Notes under the pieces: model-generated
Databases searched by the model: none
Seen by the model: only the letters and a program-made list of their open reading frames with translations
What the model was told of the DNA's origin: nothing
Translations under genes and position numbers: made by a program
In this document: piece by piece, positions 43,029 to 54,895 of the stretch
How positions within the stretch are numbered: the first letter of the stretch is position 1
Layout: every line of letters starts with the position of its first letter
NCBI GenBank assembly: GCA_029747015.1
Contig: JAKOGI010001555.1
Span: 124,001-188,000 of the forward strand
From: Carnegiea gigantea
Lineage: Eukaryota > Streptophyta > Magnoliopsida > Caryophyllales > Cactaceae
Direction of reading: 5' to 3'
Length of the DNA: 64,000 nucleotides

Positions 43029-44399
43029 AGCATATTTTGTGTCCGTTTTTTGGATGATTATCAAGTTCAGGATGTTAACTTTTAAGTCCAATTGGTTTCA
43101 TATCATTTGGAATTCATTTGGTTACTTAAAACAGTTCATCTCTTGAACCTATCCGGATTGCACTGCAAAATGTACGGTTTTGGTTTTCTGGTTTGTTCAG
43201 GGGGCAAATGACGTCCAAATGCTACGATTCCAAATGGAGGGTAAACTAGACATCTTGAGGGTTCCAACCATGTAAGAAACGTAGCAAATAGTCATCATTT
43301 GAGGTGTCAAACATGCGTTGCAAGTGGAGGCAGAAACTGGCTGCTTGACACCCGGTTGCTTAGCTTGGTGGTTTTCCTCCTTCAAGGGGTTTGCTTATGG
43401 TGGAAGGCTGCCAAGCAGGTCATTTTGAGCTGCTTGATCAAGCACCACTCAGCTACTTGAGAGAGAGACACGTGGAGCAAGTGAAACATCACCATTTTGC
43501 AAGCCCTCATTTGACCACTCAAGCATGACATGGCACACATGCATTCTTCAGTCCTTTTGAGGTGGCTAGCCATGCACTCTTACCTTCCTAGTTGGGAAAA
43601 TGAGTCATCTACATTCCTTAATGCATAGGAAAGGTTTAGGAAGATAACTTAAGTGCTTTGTAAAATAAGCTTTCAGCTTTTGGTTTATATTAGAGTAAAC
43701 CGTGTGTTAGGAAGTGATTAGCAAGTTTAATGACTTTCCTCCCTTGGAAGGAAAGCTCATTTGTGTCCTCTCAAGGCCATATAAAGCCTTGTATGTTCAT
43801 TTTGAAGGAATAGAGTTGAATTTTCAGTAGAGAGAAAAGACTTTGTGTCTTGTGTTTTCCTAAACACTTAACTTGCTTATCCTTAATTGTGGCCGATTAA
43901 GGTGGGGACCAAGTGAGTCTCAATCTTTGGTTAGGTGGTGAATCTTATCCTAATCCAAGATTGAGGGCCCTAAGCTAAATGATTAGTGGTGTATCTTATC
44001 TAATCATCTAGCTTAGAACTATCCAAGCTTCATTAAACACTCTTGAAGTTCACAAACTAGTTCTTGGTTTCACTCCTCTTAAACCATGAATTACCTTTGT
44101 TCTTCTTAGTGTCATTTTATCCTCCTTTACTTCCCTCACTTCCTTACTCCTTTGATTCCTCTTATCCACACAAAATCAAGCCTTGACATAGCTGATTGCA
44201 TCGAACTTCCATCAAACTTCAAAGCTACCTCAAACCGTGGAAAGGGACTTACCTAGGCAAGCTAGGCAACGAGTTGGCACGGTCACCCCGTGCCCTTGAG
44301 CACGACCGTGCCACCCCTGGCCGTAAGAGTTTGCTTGTTTTCTAGCCTCCTTTGACGTGAGTTAACTTGGGTTGCTATCCTTCCCTTGGACTTACATCA
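42857..44399 (+). repeat. G 3' LTR (LTR-G, 1543 bp, uninterrupted)
   Basis: It begins TGATGGAGGTCCATCC and ends CTTACATCA, followed by TSD TTGAG. TATA box CATATAAAG is at about 43778-43786. A GCACGG/CCGTGC module lies near its 3' end at 44276-44312, unlike families A, B and D, where the modules are after the primer site. Confidence 0.92.
44276..44312 (+). other. GCACGG/CCGTGC module in LTR-G
   Basis: One module lies about 90 bases before the LTR end. The 5' LTR copy of the same module is where element D is joined with a deletion (23590/27665). Confidence 0.8.
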
Positions 44400-44404
44400 T
44401 TGAG

Positions 44405-44813
44405 TCTTTTGGTTGTCTTTTGCTGAGCTTATAAAAGAGGAGGGGCGTGTGATGCTTGTCATTCAGATTTGTATGAGATTTCCAAAAGCAATATAAGTAC
44501 TTTGAGTGTGTTTCTCAAAAGTGCATCTAAAATTCCTAGTTCCATATCTTGAATTGTGGCAAATTCAAGTGGTGTTCTAGGTTCTCTATCTTCTCCATTG
44601 GAGTGATTCCTCGGTTAAGACAAGAGAGTTAGCCCAAGATCAAGTCAATGAGTGGCTCCGTGAAGGATTATCTCAATTACAAGATCTTGTTCTATCCTTT
44701 TCTTGTGTGGTGAAGATCTTCTTCCGTCTCATCCATCTTTCATTTCTCTTTTCACTTTGGTTTGTTTTGAGTTTGAGTTTGATTTGGATCACTTTCCACG
44801 CACACATACATCA
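44405..44813 (+). repeat. F 3' LTR, right part
   Basis: It resumes F after G, with a TATA box at 44428-44437 (CTTATAAAAG), LTR-A-like sequence and the end ACATACATCA. Joined with 17513-18213 it makes a 1.1-kb LTR. TTAAG at 44814-44818 is the predicted TSD of F. Confidence 0.85.
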
Positions 44814-45336
44814 TTAAGACTCACTTAAACACCACTTAGTTTGGCCTAAACTAAGATAAGCAAGTAAGAATTTGAGAGAAAGCTTTCAAATGCTCTCTAG
44901 GAAGTTTTTCATTTCAATCTGAAGTGTGTCTTCCAAAATGGCCGAAACTTGCTTTTGTTACATGCCTCACAATCATTCTAACTAGCAAGCAAGTAGGCAC
45001 GCACCTCACCTTACCCTCCTAAGGAGGAAAGGTGTTAATTAGCCTTAATCTCCTCGGTTAGGGCTAAACGGTTGCAAAGTGAGCTTAAGACTAATCAAAG
45101 TACATTTAAACTAGTAAAGAAAGCAAGACAAATGATTATTACAACTTAATTAACTTGTACTTAAGTCTAAACAACTAGAAACTCAGCAAATGGGCATGTG
45201 CACAGCCGAAAAGTGGCTTTCTCCTTCGCGGCTGTCCAATGAGAAGCAAGGAACATCTTTCTTTGTCTCTCTTCTCTCATTGGCCGTTCTTCCCAAGGTT
45301 GCAGCTGATCATTGGTGTCTTGAGACGTGTGCCCAG
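44814..45336 (-). repeat. LTR-H copy H1, inner part
   Basis: In reverse orientation this matches the plus-strand LTR-H at about 62270-62810 (for example the segments around CCAAACTAAG and TCCTCCCTAGGAGGG). It is bounded by F on the left and B2 on the right. No coding sequence is seen. Confidence 0.8.
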
Positions 45337-46232
45337 TGATGGGGACCATCATGACCAAACTCCAAATGCACAACCAACAACTCCACACACCCCCTCAAGC
45401 CCCAAGGAAGTCAAGAACATCCATGCCTTGGTCAAGAAAGTCATAGAGCACTCGGACAGCACATGGGCAGATTCAACCGGAAATTGGCCCGGTTTTGTGC
45501 ATCTTTTGGGACTTGAAGGAGAGGGGATGAATGACTGCCTTGCCCCCTCTCTTTAAGTTTAAGATGTTAGGAATCCAATAAAACAAGTTGCAAAGGATTT
45601 GGAGGTCGTTTGGTTAGTCAATCAGCAAGATCTCTCCAAGTGCGCAGGCTGGGCGCCAAAACAGCAGCATCCGAATTAAGGAAGAAATGGGACCACCAAC
45701 TTAAGTCCACTCTTTCTGAAATTTTGCAGCATGAAAGGGGACATAAATATTTATCAATTCAAGGGTTCAAATCCCATCCAAAGCACCCCCTTGTGTTGGT
45801 TTTACCCAGCCAAAAGGACACACAAAACACCCCTTTAACCGGTTTCTTCCTAACCGGTACAAGTGGGCTGATTTCTTGGGTGTTGCTTCATCCACTTGCT
45901 GAGTTGATTGTTTTTGCTGCATTTTAGGACCTTTGTAAGCTTGACACATCATTTGGGAGGCATCATGGCCCCTAATGAAGTAGATTAAGCTAGTGGTGAG
46001 GTGTTAAGCTAGATGAGTGATGGATGTAATGTGTTTCCCTCTCCCAAATGTACTTGGCTTGGGTTTTGCTGCATGGGAAGGGGGGGGGGAAACTTGGCCA
46101 TCCTTGCTTAAAACCAGATGGCCCCTCATTTTGTAACACAACTTAAATGAAATGCATTTGTGAGTTCTCAAACTCTCTCCACAAAAACTCCTAGTGTTAT
46201 ATCTTGAGTTTGGCAACTCAAGTGGGTCTCTA
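45337..46232 (+). repeat. B2 5' LTR, left part
   Basis: It begins TGATGGGGACCATCA and matches 54896-55790. The tail frame is open from the start to 45556 (SPKEVKNIH, NWPGFVHLL). Confidence 0.92.
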
Positions 46233-47387
46233 TGATGCATATTCCCATATGCATCATTTTGATTCAAGTCCAATTTCAAAGAAGAAAAGGGTCAAAGAAG
46301 ATCATGCATGGAAATGTGCCTATTTGGTCTTCTTAAGTGAGTTCAAAGACTCGCGACACTATGGAGAGGTCAAAAAGAGGTTAAGCTTCGCTAGAAATTT
46401 GGTGCCGAATTCATCCCTACGGAACTCGATTTTTGTGACCACTTTTGGACAAGCTCAAGTGGATCCATAACTTGAGGCTCCACATGGTTTTGAAGTTTAA
46501 GATTTCAGCTTTCAAATAAGCCCAAGTTTGTTTAATTTGGACATCATTTGATTGGGCAAAATATCACTCAAAGGTACGTTATGCTGATCCAATCCAGTCT
46601 AAGATAGGTGCATTGTTTGGGCCATAACTTTCAAACCGCTTATCCAAATTGAGCAAATGAGCCCATTCTGGAAAATATACTTCCAGGGCTTTCTAACAAG
46701 CCCAAGAACGCGTGATTTGGCCGAGTATTCTGGAAGTTATGCTCTATTGAAGTTGAGGTAGTTGCAAGGATTAATGCTGGGAATATGAAGAGTCTTCGGT
46801 TACATATACTTGTGTGGTTGATATTGTGCACGTTTTAGATGCTTCTAGATTGATGTAATCAGCTGCAAAAATCCTAGAATATTCCTTGTAACCTCCCCCA
46901 CCCCTTTTATGATGAGTCTTTTAATTTTTCTTAGACTTTTCATTAGCTAGTTTTAATTGTTAGGAGTTATTTGAGTCCTTTGATTGTCTTTTGCTGAGTC
47001 TATAAAAAAGGGGAGGGGCGTGTGAAGCTATTCATTCAGCATTGTAAGAAATTTCTAAAGCAATACAAGTACTTTGAGTGTGTTTCTCAAAAGTGCAACT
47101 AAATTCCTAGTTCTATATCTTGAATTGTGGCAAATTCAAGTAGTGTTCTAGGTTCTCTTCCTTTTCCAATTGGAGTGATTCCTTGGTTAAGGCAAGAGAA
47201 TTAGCCCAAGGTCAAGTCATTGAGTGGCTCCGTGAAGGATTATCTCAATTACAAGATCTTGTTCTATTTCTTTTTCTTGTGTAGTGAAAATCTTCATCCA
47301 TCTCATCCATCTTTCATTTCTCTTCCCAATTTGGCTTATTTTGAGTTGGAGTTTGATTTGGTTCACTTGCCACCCACATATACATCA
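46233..47387 (+). repeat. A4 5' LTR (1155 bp)
   Basis: LTR-A copy; TATA box about 46999-47008. Confidence 0.92.
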
Positions 47388-47389
47388 AT

Positions 47390-47402
47390 TGGTATCAGAG
47401 CC
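47390..47402 (+). other. A4 primer binding site
   Basis: TGGTATCAGAGCC two bases after the LTR. Confidence 0.92.
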
Positions 47403-47504
47403 ACGGTTTTTAAGTGGCCCACATCACACCCAAACACATCCCAAAAAAGATAAATACAAAAAAACAAAAAGAGGCACAAACCGAGTCTGGAAGACCAGAG
47501 AAGC

Positions 47505-47686
47505 AGCACGGTGCCCCCGTGCCACCACGCACGACCGTGCCATATTCATTTTCCAGAAATCTTCAAGTCGAGACGGAGCACGGTGCCCCTGTGCCGCCAA
47601 GCACGACCGTGCCACTCTACTTTTCTGCATTTTCTTCAGCCGAAGCATAGCACGGCCTGACCGTGCCCCCTTGCACGACCGTGCCA
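47505..47686 (+). other. A4 leader GCACGG/CCGTGC modules
   Basis: Three modules at 47505-47541, 47578-47613 and 47649-47686, spaced about 72 bases as in A1. Confidence 0.8.
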
Positions 47687-47750
47687 CCTTTGCCACAGCC
47701 AACTTACGTTTCAAATCAACCCACAAAGAACCCTTAAGCATTCATCCATC

Positions 47751-49150
47751 ATGATTTCTCTTGGGAACTTGAGAAAAGAGATTGCTTTGATTGAAAGGGA
47801 GATGGTCATCCTTGAAACTCCAAAGTTTCGTGGCCAAAAAGAAGATTTCCCTTACTGGATTTCCAAAGTGGATCAAGTTTTCAGTCGCTACAATATTGAC
47901 GAGCAAGAGAAGTTTAAGGTTGTTATCAAGAAGCTCCGAGGCCATGCGCTTGAATGGTGGGAAAAGTACAAGTATAAGAGGAAGAAGAAGGGAAAAGTAA
48001 GATCACAACATGGGTTAAGTTAAGAGGTAAATTAATGGATACTTTCACTCCAACCTCTTACTTACACAAGCATCCGTTTCTTTCCTTTGAGGTAAACGAC
48101 TTTAATTCCTCTTCTAAAAACCTCCATTTCAACAAGGGAACTCCAATGAGTGCTTGTAACTCTAGCTCTACTTCCTTCTTTTATTTGGAGAAACTTAACT
48201 CCAACAAAGATGAAGAGATCCTTAGAGAAAAAGCTTCAAGCCTAGTTGACCTACCTCTTGTTTTTGGTGACTGTGGTGATGAAGAGACCTTTGAACTTGA
48301 GGCCCAAAAATCCGAGTTGAAGCAAGAAGAGATTGTGCAAGAAATTGAGCAATCCTTCACCCAAGAAGGGTGCCAAGAAGATAATGAGGAGAATTTGAGC
48401 ATAACCCCAAGAATTGAAGAGCATGTAGTTAAAGACCTTGAAGTGATGAAGCCATGTAGGGTTGCTGAAGAGTTTGAACAACTCTTGATTCAAGAAGTAC
48501 GCCCTACCGAACTCCAAGCACCCGAGTTGGAGGCATGTGGGGTTATTGAAGAAGTTGAGCAACTCTTGACCCAAGAAGAATTCACCTTAACCCCCATTCA
48601 ACCTTCCCAACCCCCCAAGCCACAAAAGGACCGACAAGCCTTAACCCTCATTCACCCTTCCCAAACCCTTGCCCCCAAAGAAGATTTCCCACTTCCGCCT
48701 CTTCTCCTCACCAGGTATGACCCGTTTTATCATCCTCCCCTCACCCTCTTCTATATCTCTCTAGAGGTGATGCCCTGTGACCTCCTTCCCCAAAAGCTCC
48801 CATATTGTGAGCGTGACCCCTTTCTTGAGAAGCTTGCTAACCCATTGAGTTTGAGGACAAACTCAAAACCACCCGGGGAGTATGATGCATATTTCCATAT
48901 GCATCATTTTTATTCAAGTCCAATTTCAAAGAAGAAAAGGGTCAAAGAAGATCATGCTTGGAAGTGTGCTTATTTGGTCTTCTTAAGTGAGTTCAAAGAC
49001 TCGCGACACTATGGAGAGGTCAAAAAGAGGTTAAGCTTTGCTAGAAATTTGGTGCCGAATTCATCCCTGCGGAACCCGATTTTTGTGACCACTTTTGGAC
49101 AAGCTCAAGTGGACCCACAACTTGAGGCTCCACATGGTTTTGAAGTTTAA
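47751..49150 (+). pseudogene. gag: A4 gag-like gene, divergent core, no zinc knuckle
   Basis: The start MISLGNLRKEIALIE and core (KLRGHALEWWEKYKYKRKKKGK) are related to but clearly diverged from A1-A3. A five-base insertion near 48005 shifts the frame. The continuation (to 49150) has a Ser/Asn-rich segment where A1-A3 carry the knuckle, then the acidic repeat domain (CRVAEEFEQLLIQE, CGVIEEVEQLLTQE), the PKPQKDRQALTL linker and the LTR-encoded tail. Without a knuckle its RNA packaging would need a partner gag. Confidence 0.8.
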
Positions 49151-50036
49151 GATTTCATCTTTCAAATAAGCCCAAGTTTGTTTAATTTGGACATCATTTG
49201 ATTGGGCAAAATATCACTCAAAGGTACGTTATGCTGATCCAGTCCAGTCTGAGATAGGTGCATTGTTTGGGCGATAACTTTCAAACCGCTTATCCAAATT
49301 GAGCAAATGAGCCCATTATGGAAAATAGACTTCCAGGGCTTTCTAACAAGCCCAAGAACGCGTGATTTGGCCGAGTATTCTGGAAGTTATGCTCTGTTGA
49401 AGTTGAGGCAGTTGCAAGGATTAATGCTGGGAATATGAAGAGTCTTCGGTTACATATACTTGTGTGGCTGATATTGTGCACGTTTTAGATGCTTATAGAT
49501 TGATGTAATCAGCTGCAAAAATCCTAGAATATTCCTTGTAACCTCCCCCACCCCTTTTATGATGAGTCTTTTCATTTTTCTTAGACTTTTCATTAGCTAG
49601 TTTTAATTGTTAGGAGTTATTTGAGTCCTTTGATTGTCTTTTGCTGAGTCTATAAAAAGGGGAGGGGCGTGTGAAGCTATTCATTCAGCATTGTAAGAAA
49701 TTTCCAAAGCAATACAAGTACTTTGAGTGTGTTTCTCAAAAGTGCAACTAAATTCCTAGTTCTATATCTTGAATTGTGGCAAATTTGAGTGGTGTTCTAG
49801 GTTCTCTTCCTTTTCCAATTGGAGTTATTCCTTGGTTAAGACAAGAGAATTAGCCCAAGGTCAAGTCATTGAGTGGCTCCGTGAAGGATTATCTAAATTA
49901 CAAGATCTTGTTCTATTCCGTTTTTTTGTGTAGTGAAATTCTTCATCCATCTCATCCATCTTTCATTTCTCTTCCCAATTTGGCTTATTTTGAGTTGGAG
50001 TTTGATTTGGTTCACTTGCCACCCACATATACATCA
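48883..50036 (+). repeat. A4 3' LTR (1154 bp)
   Basis: Starts after the polypurine tract CCCGGGGAGTA (48872-48882); TATA box about 49650-49659; ends ATACATCA before CTCTA. Confidence 0.92.
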
Positions 50037-50041
50037 CTCTA

Positions 50042-50267
50042 GGTCTCTTTCTCTCAACTAGAAGGTGATTAAATTCTGTAACTAGTTGACACAAAGAGAT
50101 TGCCCAAGTGTTCTCCAAGGGTGGCTCTTCGAATTATCCCTTGAAAGGTCACTTGACTATCCAAACCCTTGATTTTCTACTCCATTGTTGTTCTTCCTTC
50201 TTCTTGCCTTAAAGTCCACTTTGAGGTTAAGTTGTGAGTGGTTCCTTCTCCTTACAACCTTCCATCA
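50042..50267 (+). repeat. B2 5' LTR, right part
   Basis: It continues the B2 LTR after A4 and ends CTTCCATCA, matching 55791-56013. Confidence 0.92.
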
Positions 50268-50270
50268 AAT

Positions 50271-50282
50271 TGGTATCAGAGC
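50271..50282 (+). other. B2 primer binding site
   Basis: TGGTATCAGAGC three bases after the LTR end. Confidence 0.92.
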
Positions 50283-50310
50283 TTAGGCTATCTTTCTTGG
50301 CCAAGCTTCC

Positions 50311-53300
50311 TTGCCCAAACGCATCCCAAACACCAAGCTCACAAAACAGCCCAAAACACAACCCCCACAAAACTCAGCCTTGCCCAACCAGAAAGTTGGC
50401 ACGGGCACACCGTGCCATATACGCACGACTGTGCCACCATTTCAGTCCAGACACCCATTGCCAGCAGCTCAGCACGGTCAGGCCGTGCCCCCTAACACGA
50501 CCGTGCCAACCTCTCCCCGTCCCAAAACACTCTTTCTCCATTCCAAAGCCAAAATGTCTTCTAGCCTCACACCCGAGCAAGTGGCCGAGCAAGCCTTGAG
50601 GGAGAAAGCCGAGGTAGAAGCTCAACTAAAGTATCTCCAAAAGCAACTAGGGCAACTTATGGAAGAGAAGAGGAGAGGTTTATGGAGTTCAAGGAGTCCA
50701 AGTAAGCATCAAGACTCGGATGACTCCGAGGGAAGCAACCCCATTAGTGACTCAAGTGAAGGGGAGCTTGCACCAAGGTCCCAACGACATCAAAGGTCCA
50801 GGGGACGAAGCTTTGGAGACTTTAAAGTCGACATTCCGGAGTTCGAAGGACAACTAGACCCGGACATCTTCCTTGATTGGCTTCAAACGGTGGAAAGAGT
50901 ATTTGAATACAAGGACATTCCGGAAGGCAAAAAGGTAAAGCTAGTAGCCTTGAAACTCCGTAAATATGCTTCCATATGGTGGTCTAATGTTGTGTCCAAG
51001 AGGGTGAGAAAGGGGAAAAGTAAGATAAAGACTTGGGAGCAAATGAAATCCAAACTTAAGGCCAAGTTCTTACCCCCACACTATCTTCAAGACAATTTCC
51101 TTAAACTCCACCACCTCCGACAAGGTTCAAAGAGTGTAGAGGAGTACACGAGGGACTTTGAACAACTTCTTCTAGAGTGTGATTTGAGGGAAGATGATTC
51201 CCAAACCTTGATTCGTTACTTGAGTGGGCTTGATGAACAAATTGCTCATGTAGTGGAGTTACACCCCTACACCTCCCTTGATGAGTTGAGTACTTTAGCT
51301 CACAAGGTAGAAAAACAAAAGAAGCTCAAAGGCAAGAACCCCATCTCTAAGCCTACCCCACGGCCTTATGGCTTTCAAAAGCCCCCATTCACTCCTCAAA
51401 AATCTTATCCACCCCCAAACCCGAAATCCCCTCAAACAGCCCCCCCACAAACTCCATCCAAGCCACCACCAAAACCCCCTAGCAAGGTTCGATGCTTTCG
51501 TTGTCAAGGTCTTGGACATTACGCTTTCGAATGTCCAAACAAGAGAATGGTATCTCTAGCCGAATATCAAGAGTCCTTAGAGGAGCTAGAGGTTGAGGAA
51601 GAGAAGAATGGAGAAGAAAAGGAGGTGTACATGGCTGAAATGTTGGAAGAGGTAGAAGAGGGCCCGGATGAAGGGGAACTACTAGTGATTAGAAGGGCTC
51701 TAAGTGGGATCGCTACTCAATACAACATGGAGCAAAGGGAGAGCATCTTCCATACAAGGTGCACCGTGAGTGGCAAGGTGTGTTCTCTCATCATCGATGG
51801 GGGAAGTTGTGCTAATGTGACCTCAAAAACCATGGTGGACAAACTCAAGATTCCGGTCACACCTCACCCAAATCCTTACACAATCCAATGGCTCAACCAA
51901 GGTAAGGATTTGCAAATTACTACTCGATGTTTGCTTACTTTTTCCATTGGAAAGTCATATAAAGATGAGATATGGTGTGACATAGTGCCCATGGACGCTT
52001 GCCATGTTCTTTTGGGCCGGCCATGGCTCTTTGATAGAAGGGTGATGCATGATGGTCGAAAGAATACCTACACTTTCACCAAAGACAACAAGAAAATCAC
52101 CCTCAAGCCTAGCCCACAAAAGAACCCTCAAGACAATCCCAAGTTGGATGTCTTTCTCACCACCTTACTCCACTCTCAACTCCATGAGTTCGAAGACTTT
52201 AAGAAGTGGATCCTCTTGGGCCAAGAACCGGCCAAGGTAAAGGAATCTCCCCATCCTTTACTTATCTCACTCCTACAAGCCTTTGCCCACGTCTTCCCAC
52301 AAGAAATACCTCATGGCCTACCCCCCAAAAGATCCATCCAACATAAAATCGACCTCTTCCCGGGTGCCACCCTCCCAAATAGACCGGCTTACCGCATGAA
52401 CCCTCAAGAGACACAAGAGGTTCAAAGACAAGTGGATGAGCTCCTAGCCAAGGGCTTGATCCGCGAGAGCTTGAGTCCATGTGCCGTCCCGGCCCTACTT
52501 GTGCCCAAGAAAGATGGGAGCATGAGAATGTGTGTTGATAGTAGAGCTATCAACAAGATCACCATCAAATACCGGTACCCAATCCCAAGGTTGGAGGATT
52601 TGCTAGATGAGCTTCATGGGGCCACTATATTCTCAAAGATTGATCTAAGAAGTGGCTATTATCAAATACGAATCTTTGAAGGGGATGAATGGAAGACGGC
52701 TTTTAAAACCAAGGGTGGCCTATATGAGTGGCTTGTCGTGCCCTTTGGTTTGACTAATGCACCTAGCACATTCATGAGGCTAATGAACCAAGTTCTTAAG
52801 CCATTCCTTGGGAGATATGTCGTTGTGTATTTTGACGACATTTTGGTGTATAGCCGTGGAGAAGAAGAGCACTCCAAGCACTTGCATGATGTTTTAAGTG
52901 TCTTGGCACAAGAGCAACTTTATGGCAACCTAGAGAAGTGCCACTTCTTCACTCCTCAAGTGAAGTTCTTGGGGATGTGGTGTCGGCCGAAGGCATCCAA
53001 GTGGATGAAGAGAAGATCAAGGCCATCCGTGAGTGGCCTACCCCCATGTCAATCCAACAAGTCCGAAGTTTCCATGGTTTGGCTTCCTTTTATAGGAGGT
53101 TTGTGAGCAATTTTAGCTCAATTATGGCACCCATGACCGAGATCCTTAAGGCCAAACACTTTGAGTGGAATGAGAAGGCCCAACATGCCTTTGAAGAAAT
53201 CAAGGAGAGGCTTACTAGTGCACCCATCCTTGCACTACCTAGCTTTTCCAAAGTTTTTGAGGTAGAATGTGATGCGTCCGGTGTTGGCATTGGGGCCGTG

Positions 53301-54866
53301 TTGTCACAAGAGAAGAGGCCCATTGCTTATTTTAGTGAGAAGCTCAATGACGCGAAAAGGAAGTATTCTACATATGACAAGGAGTTCTATGCCTTAGTGA
53401 GGGCATTGGAACATTGGCGGCATTACTTGGTTGGAGGCGAGTTCATCCTCCATACGGATCATCAAGCCTTGAAGTTCATCCAAGGACAACATAAGCTCAA
53501 TCCACGACATGCCAAGTGGGTAGAGTTCTTGCAATCCTTTCACTTTGTGATCCACCACAAATCCGGCCAAATGAACAAAGGGGCCGATGCATTGTCAAGG
53601 AGATATCTCTTGCTCTCTACTCTTGAATCCAAGGTACTTGGGTTTGAGTGCATCAAGGCTATGTATACCCAAGATGAAGATTTCAAGACCATTCTTGAAA
53701 AGTGTTCTAGCCATGCCCACGGTCCTTTCCACCTAGAGGACGGATTCCTCTTCAAGGGAAACCGACTTTGCGTTCCTAAATGTGGGTTTAGAGAGCTTTT
53801 GATCCAAGAACTCCATGGGGGAGCCCTAGCCGGCCATTTTGGAGTTGAGAAGACATGCTCTATGCTCAAGGAACATTACTTTTGGCCCAAAATGTCAAGA
53901 GATGTGGAGCACTTCATCAAAAGATGCTCTACTTGCTAACTTGCTAAGGATCACATACGGCCTCAAGGTCTTTACACCCCATTGCCGGTTCCTCAAGGGC
54001 CTTGGGAAGATGTTTGCTTGGACTTCATCACGGGGTTACCAAGGACTCAAAGGCACAAAGACTCTATCATGGTAGTGGTTGATAGATTCTCCAAGATGGC
54101 CCACTTTATAGCATGTCACACCACCTTTGATGCTTCACAAGTGGCCAATCTTTACTTCAAAGAGATTGTGCGGTTACATGGAATACCAAGGAGTATGGTG
54201 TCCGATCGTGACACTAAGTTCTTGAGTCATTTTTGGCTCACATTATGGAGAAAGCTTGGTACTCACCGCAAATTCAGCACCTCATGCCATCCCCAAACGG
54301 ACGGCCAAACCGAGGTAACAAACCGCACCTTGGGCACATTACTTCGGGTCTTGGTGAAGAAGAACATTAAAAGTTGGGATGAACTACTTTGCCATGCGGA
54401 GTTTGCATTCAACCGAGCCCCAAGCAAGGCCACGGGTCTCTCACCCTTCCAAGTTGTGTATGGCAACAACCCACGGACTCCCATTGATCTTGTTCCTATT
54501 CCTAATCCCACTAAATTTAGTTAGGAAGCCGAGAAGAGAGCAAAGGAGGTCCAAGAGCTTCATGCTAAGGTGAGAGAAAGGATTGAAAAGTTCAATGAGC
54601 AAGCTAAGTTCTATGCCAACATGAAGAGGAGAGAAGCTCATTTTCAACCCGAGGACCTAGTATGGGTCCATTTAAGGAAAGAAAGATTCCCAAGCAAGCG
54701 GAAATCCAAGCTATTACCAAGATCGGATGGGCCATTTGAAGTCCTTGAGAAAATTGGCCCAAACGCAAACAAGATAGACCTCCCCGGAGACTATGGGGTG
54801 TCCGCCACTTTCAATGTGGCTGATTTAAGCCCATACTATGATGAAGAAGAAGAATTACCGAGTTAG
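50311..54866 (+). pseudogene. gag-pol: B2 gag-pol polyprotein, broken by one frameshift and stops
   Basis: The frame starts MPKRIPNTK at 50311; an internal ATG (MSSSLTPEQ, 50551) may be the true start. Order: coiled-coil-like [17 protein letters not shown], gag core, knuckle [14 protein letters not shown], protease [10 protein letters not shown] (about 51797), [12 protein letters not shown] ([22 protein letters not shown] about 52827-52860), RNase H ([14 protein letters not shown] about 53255), integrase HHCC finger, DDE core ([33 protein letters not shown]) and GPFEVLEK. A one-base loss near 52975 shifts the frame inside RT. TAA at 53937-53939 replaces CAA, TAG at 54522-54524 replaces TGG, and TAG at 54864-54866 cuts the LTR-encoded tail. 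No chromodomain follows the GPF segment. Confidence 0.9.
50398..50507 (+). other. B2 leader GCACGG/CCGTGC modules
   Basis: Modules at 50398-50435 and 50471-50507, inside the open frame upstream of MSSSL. The peptide phase differs from that across the modules of E, which argues for a nucleic-acid role. Confidence 0.78.
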
Positions 54867-54887
54867 AGGTCAAACTCCATTCAAGCT

Positions 54888-54895
54888 GGGGGGAA
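54888..54895 (+). other. B2 polypurine tract
   Basis: GGGGGGAA directly precedes the 3' LTR. Confidence 0.7.

Larger units (their letters stand above)
18214..44399 (+). mobile_element. Element G: CRM-like Ty3/gypsy carrying five nested insertions
   Basis: G has a 5' LTR in three pieces (18214-18866, 22817-23590, 27665-27758), PBS, gag-pol in pieces (27873-31374, 36329-37180, 42806-42856) and a 3' LTR (42857-44399). Target duplication TTGAG is present at 18209-18213 and 44400-44404, proving that these distant pieces are one insertion in the 3' LTR of F. Removing the insertions leaves an element of about 7.4 kb. Confidence 0.9.
46233..50036 (+). mobile_element. Element A4: complete non-autonomous LTR retrotransposon
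   Basis: LTRs at 46233-47387 and 48883-50036 flank PBS, leader and a gag-only interior. Target duplication CTCTA is at 46228-46232 and 50037-50041, within the B2 5' LTR. Confidence 0.93.

Noticed and set aside
9753..50036. Repeated short ORFs beginning MSGSVKDYLNYK and MHNISHTSICNRR in every LTR-A copy
   Set aside because: They recur only because LTR-A is nearly identical at the DNA level. One covers the R/U5 part and the other lies antisense to the LTR; neither is in phase with gag.
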